Assembly (NCBI GenBank): GCA_013139345.1 | Contig: WTAY01000219.1 | Location: forward strand, 1-10,449 | DNA length: 10,449 nucleotides | Direction: 5' to 3' | From: Methylophaga sp. | Lineage (GTDB): Bacteria > Pseudomonadota > Gammaproteobacteria > Nitrosococcales > Methylophagaceae | Shown here: one piece after another, positions 1 to 6,558 of the stretch | Numbering within the stretch: position 1 is the first letter of the stretch | How the letters are laid out: every line of letters begins with the position of its first letter | Position numbers and translations under genes: made by a program | Notes under the pieces: generated by a model | Told to the model about the DNA's origin: nothing | Databases searched by the model: none | What the model saw: the letters and a program-made list of their open reading frames with translations, nothing else

Positions 1-74
1 ATTATGCGATGGGCTATTATATCCAAGAGCCGTCAGCAAATCTTGATTATAACTTTGAAGACGATAATCTATAA
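1..74 (+). CDS. 3' end of a probable EAL-domain (c-di-GMP) protein, partial
   Basis: Reading from base 3, an open frame enters from the left edge and stops with TAA at 72-74. The visible tail is YAMGYYIQEPSANL followed by DYNFEDDNL. The pattern 'GYYIQEP...L.YDF' at the extreme C-terminus is typical of gammaproteobacterial GGDEF-EAL or EAL proteins, where the final strand of the EAL barrel carries (Q/M)GYxxQEP. The other two plus-strand frames give no protein-like sequence here. If correct, this is the end of a cyclic-di-GMP phosphodiesterase or a degenerate EAL receptor. Only about 23 residues can be seen, so neither activity nor domain order can be judged. Confidence 0.6.
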   Translation, partial: YAMGYYIQEPSANLDYNFEDDNL

Positions 75-127
75 GTTAAAGCCTCAAGCTGAGAAGATAA
101 CTCTGTATTATAGAGTAAGCTGAAAGA

Positions 128-985
128 ATGGATTCCAAGAAGAAATATAAGCCGCCTTTTGTGTTAAAAATAATGCGTGTTAGCATTCATATTTTGACAT
201 TTTTAGCACCGCCATTGGCGGCCCGATTAGTAAATTATTTGTGGTTTAAAACTCATAGACATGATGAGCCAAGACGAGAACAGAGAATTCTAGATACCGC
301 GGTATGGAAAGAAGTCGGATTCGAAAGTAAAGTAGTACAACTTTATAGCTGGGGAAAAGATAATGCACCAACTGTCTTACTGGTTCATGGCTGGAATGGG
401 CGAGGAGCCCAACTCGGTAGCTTTGTACAGGGTTTAGTAGACCACGGTTATCATGTTCTTGCTTTTGATGCACCAGGTCATGGCAGGTCTTCATCAAAAA
501 ATACCAACCTGCCTGAAATTAGTCGTGTTATTCAAGAATTATCAGAACAATTTGGACCATTTAGTGCCGGGATTGCACATTCATTTGGTGGTTTATGCCT
601 TATGCATGCTGTTAGTACTGGTGTGAAAATGGATAAGGCAGTTTGCATCGCATCCGCGTTTAATGTTGAAAGATTAGTTCAATTTTTTGCCAAGTTGATG
701 CAGGTAAAACCAAAGATTGTAGAACGGCAAAAAAGGCTACTGGAGCAACAATTTGGTGAAGAACTCTGGCAGCAATATTCAATGCCGAATATGGTTCGCA
801 AGATTAGCACTTCAGGTTTAATTATTCATGATGATGGCGATGATGCCATACCTGTTGATCGTAGCAAAATGATCGCTCAAGTATGGAATGAGAGTGAATT
901 GGTTTTGACTTCAGGTTTAGGTCATCGTCGTATATTGCGCGATAAAGCCGTGATCACAAAAGCCGTCGAATTTATTGCCAATTAA
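128..985 (+). CDS. alpha/beta hydrolase fold protein with N-terminal hydrophobic segment
   Basis: A 285-residue serine hydrolase of the alpha/beta fold; the substrate is unknown. The oxyanion strand-turn HGWNGRG is at 87-93, followed by FDAPGHGRS (113-121), which is typical of this fold. The nucleophile elbow is AHSFGG (150-155), with Ser152 as the likely nucleophile; the usual first Gly of GxSxG is Ala. The acid is probably Asp239 in DDGDDAIP, and the catalytic His is His266 in GLGHRRIL, so the triad looks complete. Residues 11-40 are hydrophobic and could be a membrane anchor; there is no clear cleavage site. The ribosome binding site is weak (GAAAG just before ATG). It sits 53 bp after the EAL tail on the same strand and converges on rarD, with 23 bp and no obvious terminator between them. 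The fold is confident, the role is not: esterase, thioesterase and C-C hydrolase are all possible. Confidence 0.85.
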   Translation: MDSKKKYKPPFVLKIMRVSIHILTFLAPPLAARLVNYLWFKTHRHDEPRREQRILDTAVWKEVGFESKVVQLYSWGKDNAPTVLLVHGWNGRGAQLGSFVQGLVDHGYHVLAFDAPGHGRSSSKNTNLPEISRVIQELSEQFGPFSAGIAHSFGGLCLMHAVSTGVKMDKAVCIASAFNVERLVQFFAKLMQVKPKIVERQKRLLEQQFGEELWQQYSMPNMVRKISTSGLIIHDDGDDAIPVDRSKMIAQVWNESELVLTSGLGHRRILRDKAVITKAVEFIAN

Positions 986-1008
986 TGTTGCAATCTAAGT
1001 AACCTATT

Positions 1009-1911
1009 TTATGTTGATGCCTGTAACGAGATATTTGTCTTACGTAAGCTGAGTAGTCCTATGGTGAAAAGAAGTAATGCTAACCAAATTAAGGCAAATG
1101 TAATAAGCCTTTCGGGTGGATAAGGTTCTTTAAGTACAAATACACCAATTAGAAATTGCATTGTTGGGTTGATATACATAATAAACCCGACAACGGAAAG
1201 GTCGATTCGTCGTGTTGCCATAGCAAATAAGACTAATGGTAGAGCAGAAACAAACCCGACTCCAATTAAAAGAAGAGTGAGTGTGTTATCCGTTCCAAAG
1301 TTCAATGATGCCGAAGGTGATAAATACTGCCAGCCCAGCCATAGAAAAGCGAGAGGTAGCAACCACATTGTTTCAACCGTCATACCGCTAATACCATCTA
1401 TTACGCAGTGCTTTCTGACGACACCATATAAAGCAAAGGCAAACGCCAAAATTAGGCTGACCCAAGGCAGTTGACCAATACTGATAAATTCCCAGAGAAT
1501 AGCGAGAGTGGCAATGATACCAGCCCATATTTGCAGGGGATGTAAGTTATCTTTAAAGAAGATCCTCGCCAGAATTAAGCTAACAACAGGTGATATAAAG
1601 TAACCTAGACTTGCTTCAATAACCTGATGTTGACTAACTGCCCAAATATAAACAAGCCAATTAATAGCAATAAGGAGGGCAGACACGCCAAGCCAGCCAA
1701 TGAGTTTTATGTCTTTTAATGCAGCAAGTAATTTATTGCCATAACCAAGTAATAAGCCAATGGATAATGTAGCAACTAAAGACCAGATAATACGTTGGGC
1801 AAGTACTTCAAAGGAAGACACACTATTGAGATAGCTGAAATAGAGAGGGAAGAAGCCCCAGAGACTATAGGCAGTAATTGCTAATAATAGTCCTTTTGAA
1901 TGTTGTTGCAT
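1009..1911 (-). CDS. rarD: RarD, EamA/DMT-superfamily inner-membrane transporter
   Basis: A 300-residue polytopic membrane protein matching the RarD family in length (E. coli RarD is about 296). Recognisable family blocks include AYSLWGFFPLYF (15-26), AQRIIWSL (38-45), NWLVYIWAVSQHQVIEASLGYFISP (84-108), LYGVVRKHC, TVETMWLLPLA and the C-terminal FALIWLALLLF. The two EamA halves are tandem, with about ten membrane segments expected. RarD was named for chloramphenicol sensitivity, but its physiological substrate remains unclear. It is the last gene of the minus-strand operon: its ATG lies 15 bp after the ATP-grasp stop codon, with only a weak AGG ribosome binding site. Co-transcription with pterin genes is probably incidental, although export or uptake of a cofactor intermediate cannot be excluded. 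Confidence 0.9.
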   Translation of the reverse strand: MQQHSKGLLLAITAYSLWGFFPLYFSYLNSVSSFEVLAQRIIWSLVATLSIGLLLGYGNKLLAALKDIKLIGWLGVSALLIAINWLVYIWAVSQHQVIEASLGYFISPVVSLILARIFFKDNLHPLQIWAGIIATLAILWEFISIGQLPWVSLILAFAFALYGVVRKHCVIDGISGMTVETMWLLPLAFLWLGWQYLSPSASLNFGTDNTLTLLLIGVGFVSALPLVLFAMATRRIDLSVVGFIMYINPTMQFLIGVFVLKEPYPPERLITFALIWLALLLFTIGLLSLRKTNISLQAST

Positions 1912-1926
1912 TTATATGCCTAATGG

Positions 1927-3033
1927 TTAGAGCTGCTTGAATACGTCATGTTTAATACGAGAGTGTAACGCCCTTGCAGGTATTTTGTCGTCAACAGAAA
2001 CTAATGATATACAGATCGGTTCACCTTTATGGATTATAGACATTGGAACGGGCCTATCATGGCACTCTATTGGCCAATCCATATTTTGAGGAATAGTAAG
2101 GTCATCAGTCGCATAAATATAATGTAAAGAGATGTTACCCACTGATTTCACTATGGGCGGTGATGGTAAGCGCCCTTGGCAGGCATTGATATGGTGTTGG
2201 AACAAGCTTGCTTTGTTATTTGTTAATTCTGCTGATGCACTTGGACGAGGGTTTACCTCAAGTAGATAAAGTCGACCTTGCTCAGAAATAATAAAGTCGA
2301 GGCTATTTAGGCCAAGTAGTCCTGTTTCTAAGGTTATTATATCAAGGGCGAATTCAATTTCTTTTTTATGCTGTGCTGAGATCAACCACGGTGTTTCAAT
2401 ACTACCAAGCTGGAAAGGGTAGTGCCGATCCTCAGATACATTCTGTTTATTAATATTAAGGAGTTGGCTATCTGTACCATTTGCTAAAAAAAGAGCGGAA
2501 CCAGAAGAGCCTGAGATCATTTTTTGGAAATAGGTGAGCGGGTTAATACTACTTTGGACTGCATTTAAGTGCTGAATATGGTTACCACCCATGCCTGAAG
2601 CAGATTTTATTAACCAATTTGTACTATTTTCAGGTGTTTCAAATACAGTCTTTGGAAATGGAAGTTTATGCTGAGTTAATAGCTTGAAGAATAGCGGAGG
2701 GCTTTTAATTGAATGGATGGTGTCGAATGAATTGCCAGTCAGTTGAATAGTGCGGGGCAATAGATCCAGTATCGAATAAAGCGACTCAATACCACTGCCA
2801 CAAACAAGCATGCACTCTTCACCTTGACTGAGCGTAAGCAATAAGCTCAAGAGATCAGCTGATGATAACTCTGAAAGGGAGGGGAGTTGTTGCCAGCGTT
2901 CTGCCGCAACTAATGTTTCTTGGTCGCCAAAGCAATCAGCCACCCAAACACGGTAACCGGCTTGGGTGGCTGACTGGGCTAAAAAGCGGCCACTTTGTGC
3001 AAAGATCAGTACTGGTTTGTGCTGATTTTGCAT
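1927..3033 (-). CDS. ATP-grasp ligase-like protein of the methanopterin gene cluster
   Basis: A 368-residue protein with an ATP-grasp architecture. An N-terminal pre-ATP-grasp Rossmann-like region runs from 5 to about 100 (PVLIFAQSGRFLAQSA). The ATP-binding part follows, with a lysine and glycine-rich loop WLIKSASGMGGNHI (140-153). The metal-binding strands are GLNSLDF (241-247) and LLEVNPRP (257-264), where Glu259 and Asn261 would bind Mg2+. Such enzymes join a carboxylate to an amine through an acyl phosphate. ATP-grasp proteins recur in methylotroph H4MPT/methylofuran gene clusters, and archaeal pathways use ATP-grasp ligases (MptN for the pterin, MfnD for methanofuran). From context I infer a role in dephospho-H4MPT or methylofuran assembly; the true substrate is unknown. 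It starts 13 bp after the mtdB stop with no strong ribosome binding site, so it is probably translated as part of the operon. Confidence 0.75.
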   Translation of the reverse strand: MQNQHKPVLIFAQSGRFLAQSATQAGYRVWVADCFGDQETLVAAERWQQLPSLSELSSADLLSLLLTLSQGEECMLVCGSGIESLYSILDLLPRTIQLTGNSFDTIHSIKSPPLFFKLLTQHKLPFPKTVFETPENSTNWLIKSASGMGGNHIQHLNAVQSSINPLTYFQKMISGSSGSALFLANGTDSQLLNINKQNVSEDRHYPFQLGSIETPWLISAQHKKEIEFALDIITLETGLLGLNSLDFIISEQGRLYLLEVNPRPSASAELTNNKASLFQHHINACQGRLPSPPIVKSVGNISLHYIYATDDLTIPQNMDWPIECHDRPVPMSIIHKGEPICISLVSVDDKIPARALHSRIKHDVFKQL

Positions 3034-3046
3034 AGGTTCTATTTGA

Positions 3047-3952
3047 TTAGACTAGTTTTTGAGCACCATCAAAGGCGTTACGGAAGTCTAAGTAAACAGG
3101 TTTTTCGGTTTCTAATGTTTCAGTTAATAAGGCTTGTTGTAGTTGGTATTTCACATTACCCACGGCAAGCGCACCAATTGCAACTGCACCCTTAGAGTTT
3201 GTTGCATGAGTCAATGGCTCACCAAAGTCCATGATACCAATGCCTTCAATACCAAGAGGTGGAACCGCATTCACGTCACCAGCTACTTTTAATTGTTTTG
3301 CATCTTCTAATACAGAGGCATTAAGCACTTGAATTCCAGCTTTTGCAGTACAGAATACAAGGTCAGCATTTGAGATTAGACGAGCCTTATCAGCATCGGA
3401 TGCCGCCGCTGTTGCACGAAGCTCTACGCCATAGCGTTGTTTTGCTTCAGCTGCAAATTCAAGTGCAGTATCGATTGAGAAGTGATCAACAATTGTTGTA
3501 TCACAACCTTGCTGAGCGGCGATGACCGCTGTGGCAAGACCAACGGGACCTGTTCCGCCAAAGACAACGGCGCGAGTGCCATTTAAATCTTGATTAAAGT
3601 TTTTCTTTAGCTCAGCTTCAACACAGGCAACTAAGGCTCCAGCAGTTGTGAATGCGCCACTTGGATCAGCAAAAACAGAGATTTCAAAAGGAGGAACCAT
3701 TGCTTTCTTCGCTTCATCAAGCATATCCATTGCTAAACCAATATCGCGACCACCGATGAACATGCTTGTTTTCTTAACACCAGATGGACCACGTGAGAAA
3801 ATAGCATCTTGAGCTAAGTTGTGAACTTCTTCTAGTTTAATATTTTCGTATGGGACGATGACATCGTAGCCAGCATCAACAGCCATATTAATATCAAATG
3901 GACTGTTGTGAATCATTGGGTTGATCATGTGAATAATCGAACGTTTAGCCAT
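3047..3952 (-). CDS. mtdB: MtdB, NAD(P)-dependent methylene-tetrahydromethanopterin dehydrogenase
   Basis: A cytoplasmic enzyme oxidising methylene-H4MPT to methenyl-H4MPT, a step in formaldehyde oxidation. The 301 residues match the usual MtdB length of about 297. N-terminal family blocks are IIHMINPMIHNSPFDINMA (6-24) and DAIFSRGPSG (49-58). The substrate-domain signature DPSGAFTTAGA is at 96-106. The Rossmann glycine motif is FGGTGPVG (131-138), and the second strand ends IVDHFS with Asp156, which usually binds the adenosine ribose hydroxyls and favours NAD over NADP. The C-terminal YLDFRNAFDGAQKLV ending is typical of MtdB rather than MtdA. The ribosome binding site AAAGGA is well placed before the ATG. 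It lies 44 bp after the RFAP synthase stop. Enough blocks agree with MtdB of Methylorubrum extorquens for a firm assignment; cofactor preference is inferred. Confidence 0.93.
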   Translation of the reverse strand: MAKRSIIHMINPMIHNSPFDINMAVDAGYDVIVPYENIKLEEVHNLAQDAIFSRGPSGVKKTSMFIGGRDIGLAMDMLDEAKKAMVPPFEISVFADPSGAFTTAGALVACVEAELKKNFNQDLNGTRAVVFGGTGPVGLATAVIAAQQGCDTTIVDHFSIDTALEFAAEAKQRYGVELRATAAASDADKARLISNADLVFCTAKAGIQVLNASVLEDAKQLKVAGDVNAVPPLGIEGIGIMDFGEPLTHATNSKGAVAIGALAVGNVKYQLQQALLTETLETEKPVYLDFRNAFDGAQKLV

Positions 3953-3996
3953 GGGAATTCCTTTCTAATATAAGGTTTTATAAATTATTGTTGCCA

Positions 3997-5037
3997 TCAT
4001 AAGCTTTCTTTACTACTAATTTCAATATCCGCACCATTTGAATTTGCATTCACTATGCTTAATGACAGAGTTGAGAGGTTTTTTTGTTGACAATATTGGG
4101 TGAGATTGTCTAATAATTGTTGGGCGGCATCATGACTATCGACAAAAATACATCCCGTAGGCCCCCATGAACTCTGAGCAATACCCGTATGCCCTAATTC
4201 TTGAGCATAGTGTAATAATTGAGCAACGGGTTCACTGGTATAGCGCCCCCCCTGTGCAGGGGCAAAATGATCACCAATGAGTGTTTGAATTTCAGTGATG
4301 GCCTGACCAAATAAATCTATCTTATTTTCTACTAATGCGGGTAATAGCTTCATTAATGTTAAGTGACAGATTATCTGAGAATTCGATAAAGGGAATGTTG
4401 GTAAATGCGTAAATGCATGTACTTCTTCAGAGCCATGAACCCCTTGATTACTGTGGTCCATAATCATAAGAATCTGCCACGAAGAGGGGAAGTCACGGTG
4501 AAGTAATAAAGGAGGGATTTGAGCAGTGTCACTTAATCCACCATCAACAATAAACCCGCCAAGATCAAATGTAGCGATACCTATTCCTGAGCGTGCTCCA
4601 CGACCTAAGTGATAGGCAATATCATGTGTATTTGCAGAAATATTATGTAATCGACAAAGAAGGGTGCCAACGGTAAGAGCAAGCTGGGTGCCAGAACCTA
4701 ATCCAGCATGGGAAGGAATGAGCTCAAGAACCGATAGCTCTACACCCTGCTGCTCTTTAGGAATATGTTGTCCTAAAGTGGCATAAAATACATCTACAAT
4801 TTGTGTGATTTTTTTATGAATAGATGTTGGAATGGTTAAGCTTGGTGAGCTGATAAGTAGACTATCCGCTGACGTTGCTTCGATCTTCGTATAATGCGAA
4901 TCAATCGCTAGACCAATGCTGCCAAACTTTCTTCCAGCTTCACCATTAAGATCAAGAAAACCTAAATGAAGTCGAGCAGGGGTGCTCACCCTTACTTTTG
5001 TGCGTGGGTGAGCAGTCTCCTGTTGCAGTTCTGCCAC
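3997..5037 (-). CDS. beta-ribofuranosylaminobenzene 5'-phosphate (RFAP) synthase family protein
   Basis: The RFAP synthase family catalyses the first committed step of the H4MPT branch, condensing phosphoribosyl pyrophosphate with p-aminobenzoate (or 4-hydroxybenzoate in some archaea), with release of CO2 and PPi. The 346-residue protein has the GHMP-kinase-like fold: RVSTPARLHLGFLDLNG (16-32), the glycine loop PSHAGLGSGTQLAL (108-121), GRGARSGIGIATFDLGGF (145-162) and WGPTG (291-295). These are hallmark blocks of the methylotroph enzyme (orf4 in M. extorquens). The start codon is GTG at 5037-5035; there is no nearby in-frame ATG. It begins only 3 bases after the mtdA TAA (TAA-ATA-GTG) with no clear ribosome binding site, which suggests translational coupling. 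A slightly later start at Val15 or Val17 is possible but would shorten the N-terminus close to the conserved block. Confidence 0.9.
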   Translation of the reverse strand: MAELQQETAHPRTKVRVSTPARLHLGFLDLNGEAGRKFGSIGLAIDSHYTKIEATSADSLLISSPSLTIPTSIHKKITQIVDVFYATLGQHIPKEQQGVELSVLELIPSHAGLGSGTQLALTVGTLLCRLHNISANTHDIAYHLGRGARSGIGIATFDLGGFIVDGGLSDTAQIPPLLLHRDFPSSWQILMIMDHSNQGVHGSEEVHAFTHLPTFPLSNSQIICHLTLMKLLPALVENKIDLFGQAITEIQTLIGDHFAPAQGGRYTSEPVAQLLHYAQELGHTGIAQSSWGPTGCIFVDSHDAAQQLLDNLTQYCQQKNLSTLSLSIVNANSNGADIEISSKESL

Positions 5038-5040
5038 TAT

Positions 5041-5901
5041 TTAAGATTCAATTTTACAAGCAATATCGTAAATAGTTGTTTCATCTAAGAATTGATTATT
5101 ACTTTCATACAATGCAGCAATAGCGGCACGGTGAACTTTCATTTTGAAATTACCAATGGCAATTGCACCATAGAAACGAATGCCTTCTTTTTCAGTACCA
5201 TTATCCATCACTTCTAAGCCTTCTACACCCATTGGTGGAACAGCATTTACATCCGCAATAATTTCTAATGTTTTATTTCCAGACCATGCTAGTTTTGGCA
5301 AAATACATACACCTGCTGGTCCAGAAGCAATGGCGACATGCGCTCCAACTAAGAGCTCTGCAACAGCTTCATCACTGCGGCTTTCACCAGGGATGACATC
5401 AACACCATAGGCTTCTTTCATTTGATCTGTAATGATTTTGGCACGAGATAGGCTGCGAGATGTGATAACAACCTCGGCAGCACCTTCTTTTAAGAAGTAA
5501 AGGGCACTACGTTGACCAACTGGACCTGCACCAACGATAACGACTTTTTTCCCTTTAATATCATAATCAGTCATTACTTTACGGGCAATGGCTGCTGCAG
5601 TTGTATTGGAACCGTTTGGATCGAGCATAACTGAGACACTAACTGGGCCAAAAAAGGCTTTCTTAACGGCTTTACCAACAAGTTCACTGGCATGGACGTT
5701 AGAACCACCAATAAATATGGCACTATTCTTTAGATTTTTACCACCACGAGTAAAGATCATTCCATGAACATGAGGTGTTACATTATCACGCGTTACACCA
5801 CCATAAGTAATAATATTATCAACGCCTGAATCATAGGCAACTGCTTGGTCAAATGCACTTGGAACTGGATCTGTATCAAGGTGAAGTAACAGCTTTTTCA
5901 T
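5041..5901 (-). CDS. mtdA: MtdA-type NADP-dependent methylene-tetrahydropterin dehydrogenase
   Basis: The 286 residues match MtdA (about 288). Conserved blocks include KLLLHLDTDPVPSAFD (3-18), IFTRGGK (49-55), KKAFFGPVSVS (80-90), DPNGSNTTAAA (94-104), IIADVNAVPPMGVEG (214-228) and the tail from YGAIAIGNFKMKVHRA onward. In M. extorquens, MtdA interconverts methylene- and methenyl-H4F, and also acts on H4MPT, using NADP. The Rossmann motif is GAGPVG (124-129), and the second strand ends in TSRS (147-150) with Arg149, suited to the NADP 2'-phosphate. It is the first gene of the minus-strand operon, with ribosome binding site AGGAAA about 8 bases before the ATG. It is homologous to mtdB in the same operon but clearly distinct. 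An MtdC-type enzyme is the main alternative. No fch gene is visible nearby, so the pterin actually used is uncertain. Confidence 0.88.
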   Translation of the reverse strand: MKKLLLHLDTDPVPSAFDQAVAYDSGVDNIITYGGVTRDNVTPHVHGMIFTRGGKNLKNSAIFIGGSNVHASELVGKAVKKAFFGPVSVSVMLDPNGSNTTAAAIARKVMTDYDIKGKKVVIVGAGPVGQRSALYFLKEGAAEVVITSRSLSRAKIITDQMKEAYGVDVIPGESRSDEAVAELLVGAHVAIASGPAGVCILPKLAWSGNKTLEIIADVNAVPPMGVEGLEVMDNGTEKEGIRFYGAIAIGNFKMKVHRAAIAALYESNNQFLDETTIYDIACKIES

Positions 5902-5921
5902 AGAAATATTTCCTACCCTTT

Positions 5922-5951
5922 AGTATGTTTTACAGCTAGAGTGTGTGTTAA
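5922..5951 (-). promoter_or_regulatory. candidate sigma70 promoter of the mtdA operon
   Basis: Read on the minus strand, TTAACA (5951-5946, 5 of 6 match to TTGACA) is followed after 18 bases by CATACT (5927-5922, 4 of 6 match to TATAAT). Transcription would start near 5915, giving a leader of about 14 bases that leaves room for the AGGAAA ribosome binding site. This is pattern-based only. Confidence 0.45.
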
Positions 5952-5993
5952 AAAATGAAGTCTACCTGAATTTGTAGCCGAGTGTGTAGTAAA
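5939..5993. repeat. two imperfect 14-bp direct repeats upstream of mtdA
   Basis: GAGTGTGTGTTAAA at 5939-5952 and GAGTGTGTAGTAAA at 5980-5993 match at 12 of 14 positions. Their starts are 41 bp apart, close to four helical turns. The first copy overlaps the proposed -35 box of the mtdA operon, so these could be binding sites for a regulator. Chance occurrence in an AT-rich region is possible. Confidence 0.35.
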
Positions 5994-6044
5994 CCGTCAT
6001 TATGATTGGAAGCATATTGCACACGCAAAGATGAAAAGTTCGGG

Positions 6045-6050
6045 TATGAT
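6045..6050 (+). promoter_or_regulatory. candidate -10 box for the small cysteine protein
   Basis: TATGAT at 6045-6050 matches 5 of 6 consensus bases. No convincing -35 box sits at 16-18 bases, so an activator may be needed or the true promoter may lie elsewhere. The rest of the 240-bp divergent region holds the mtdA promoter, the direct repeats and the leader described separately. Confidence 0.25.
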
Positions 6051-6110
6051 GCATAAAGTTAATGCCAAAGCGAAAGGAACTCTCAGTTAGGTAGGAGGTC
6101 TTTAATTCAT

Positions 6111-6131
6111 ATGATAAATGGAAATTTATAG
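6111..6131 (+). CDS. possible six-codon leader peptide (MINGNL)
   Basis: A strong Shine-Dalgarno sequence, TAGGAGGT (6092-6099), is followed 12 bases later by ATG ATA AAT GGA AAT TTA TAG. The stop codon at 6129-6131 overlaps the AGGAG (6130-6134) that serves the next gene at 6142. This layout would permit translational coupling between a leader peptide and the cysteine protein. The spacing is a little long, and the strong Shine-Dalgarno may simply be a standby site, so this is tentative. Confidence 0.3.
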   Translation: MINGNL

Positions 6132-6141
6132 GAGTAGCTTG

Positions 6142-6498
6142 ATGAAAAAAATCAGTATGTCAGTGTTGGTAGCTGGATTTATTGCACTGCCAAACGTAAG
6201 TGCCGCTAATGACTTTACAACTGTAACCCGCGTACATTACGTGCAAGATTGTATTGCGCTTAACGCAGGTAAAATGAATATATATGAAGCAACGCATAAA
6301 TGTTCATGTGTTATTGATAAATTGGCCGAGGTCTTTACCCAACGCCAATTTGAAGATGCAAATGCAGGCTTCAGATTTAGTAATTTACCGGGTGATCGCG
6401 GTGGAGTGTTTAGAGACGATATGGATGTTAAAGATGGTATTACATTATTCAAAGAAACCCATGCCGATGCTTACGAGAGTTGTAGAGTTAGACGATAG
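6142..6498 (+). CDS. small secreted four-cysteine protein (unknown function)
   Basis: I do not recognise a named family. The start was placed at 6142 because AGGAG (6130-6134) sits 7 bases before this ATG and the protein then begins with a classic signal peptide, MKKISMSVLVAGFIALPNVSA, cleaved near residue 21 or 22. An upstream in-frame ATG at 6118 would add eight residues but has poor Shine-Dalgarno spacing. The mature part is about 97 residues. Its cysteines are Cys37 (VQDCIALNAG), Cys54 and Cys56 (HKCSC) and Cys114 (ESCRVRR), enough for two disulfides or a metal site. There is no CxxCH haem motif and no membrane segment. It lies between the mtdA operon (divergent) and the SoxYZ/MBL pair (convergent), and ends in a strong terminator. 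Periplasmic location and a link to the quinoprotein system are inferences from context. Confidence 0.75.
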   Translation: MKKISMSVLVAGFIALPNVSAANDFTTVTRVHYVQDCIALNAGKMNIYEATHKCSCVIDKLAEVFTQRQFEDANAGFRFSNLPGDRGGVFRDDMDVKDGITLFKETHADAYESCRVRR

Positions 6499-6513
6499 TT
6501 AATAAATTGTAAT

Positions 6514-6541
6514 AAAAAAGGCCGCAATTGCGGCCTTTTTT
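6514..6541. terminator. bidirectional intrinsic terminator between convergent genes
   Basis: The stem GGCCGC/GCGGCC (6520-6525 and 6530-6535) has loop AATT. It is flanked by A6 on the left (6514-6519) and T6 on the right (6536-6541), giving a perfect rho-independent terminator in both directions. It serves the small cysteine protein (stop at 6498) and the opposing SoxYZ gene (stop at 6559). A second, weaker inverted repeat, TCTAGC/GCTAGA (6545-6563), overlaps the SoxYZ stop codon. Confidence 0.93.
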
Positions 6542-6558
6542 ATGTCTAGCATTTAGAG

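Noticed and set aside
1169..1474. Plus-strand open frame inside rarD
   Set aside because: It is fully antisense to a well-supported gene, has low-complexity composition and matches no family I know.
6118..6141. Earlier in-frame ATG for the small cysteine protein
   Set aside because: The Shine-Dalgarno at 6093 is about 19 bases away and the added residues would spoil a textbook signal peptide that begins MKK at 6142.
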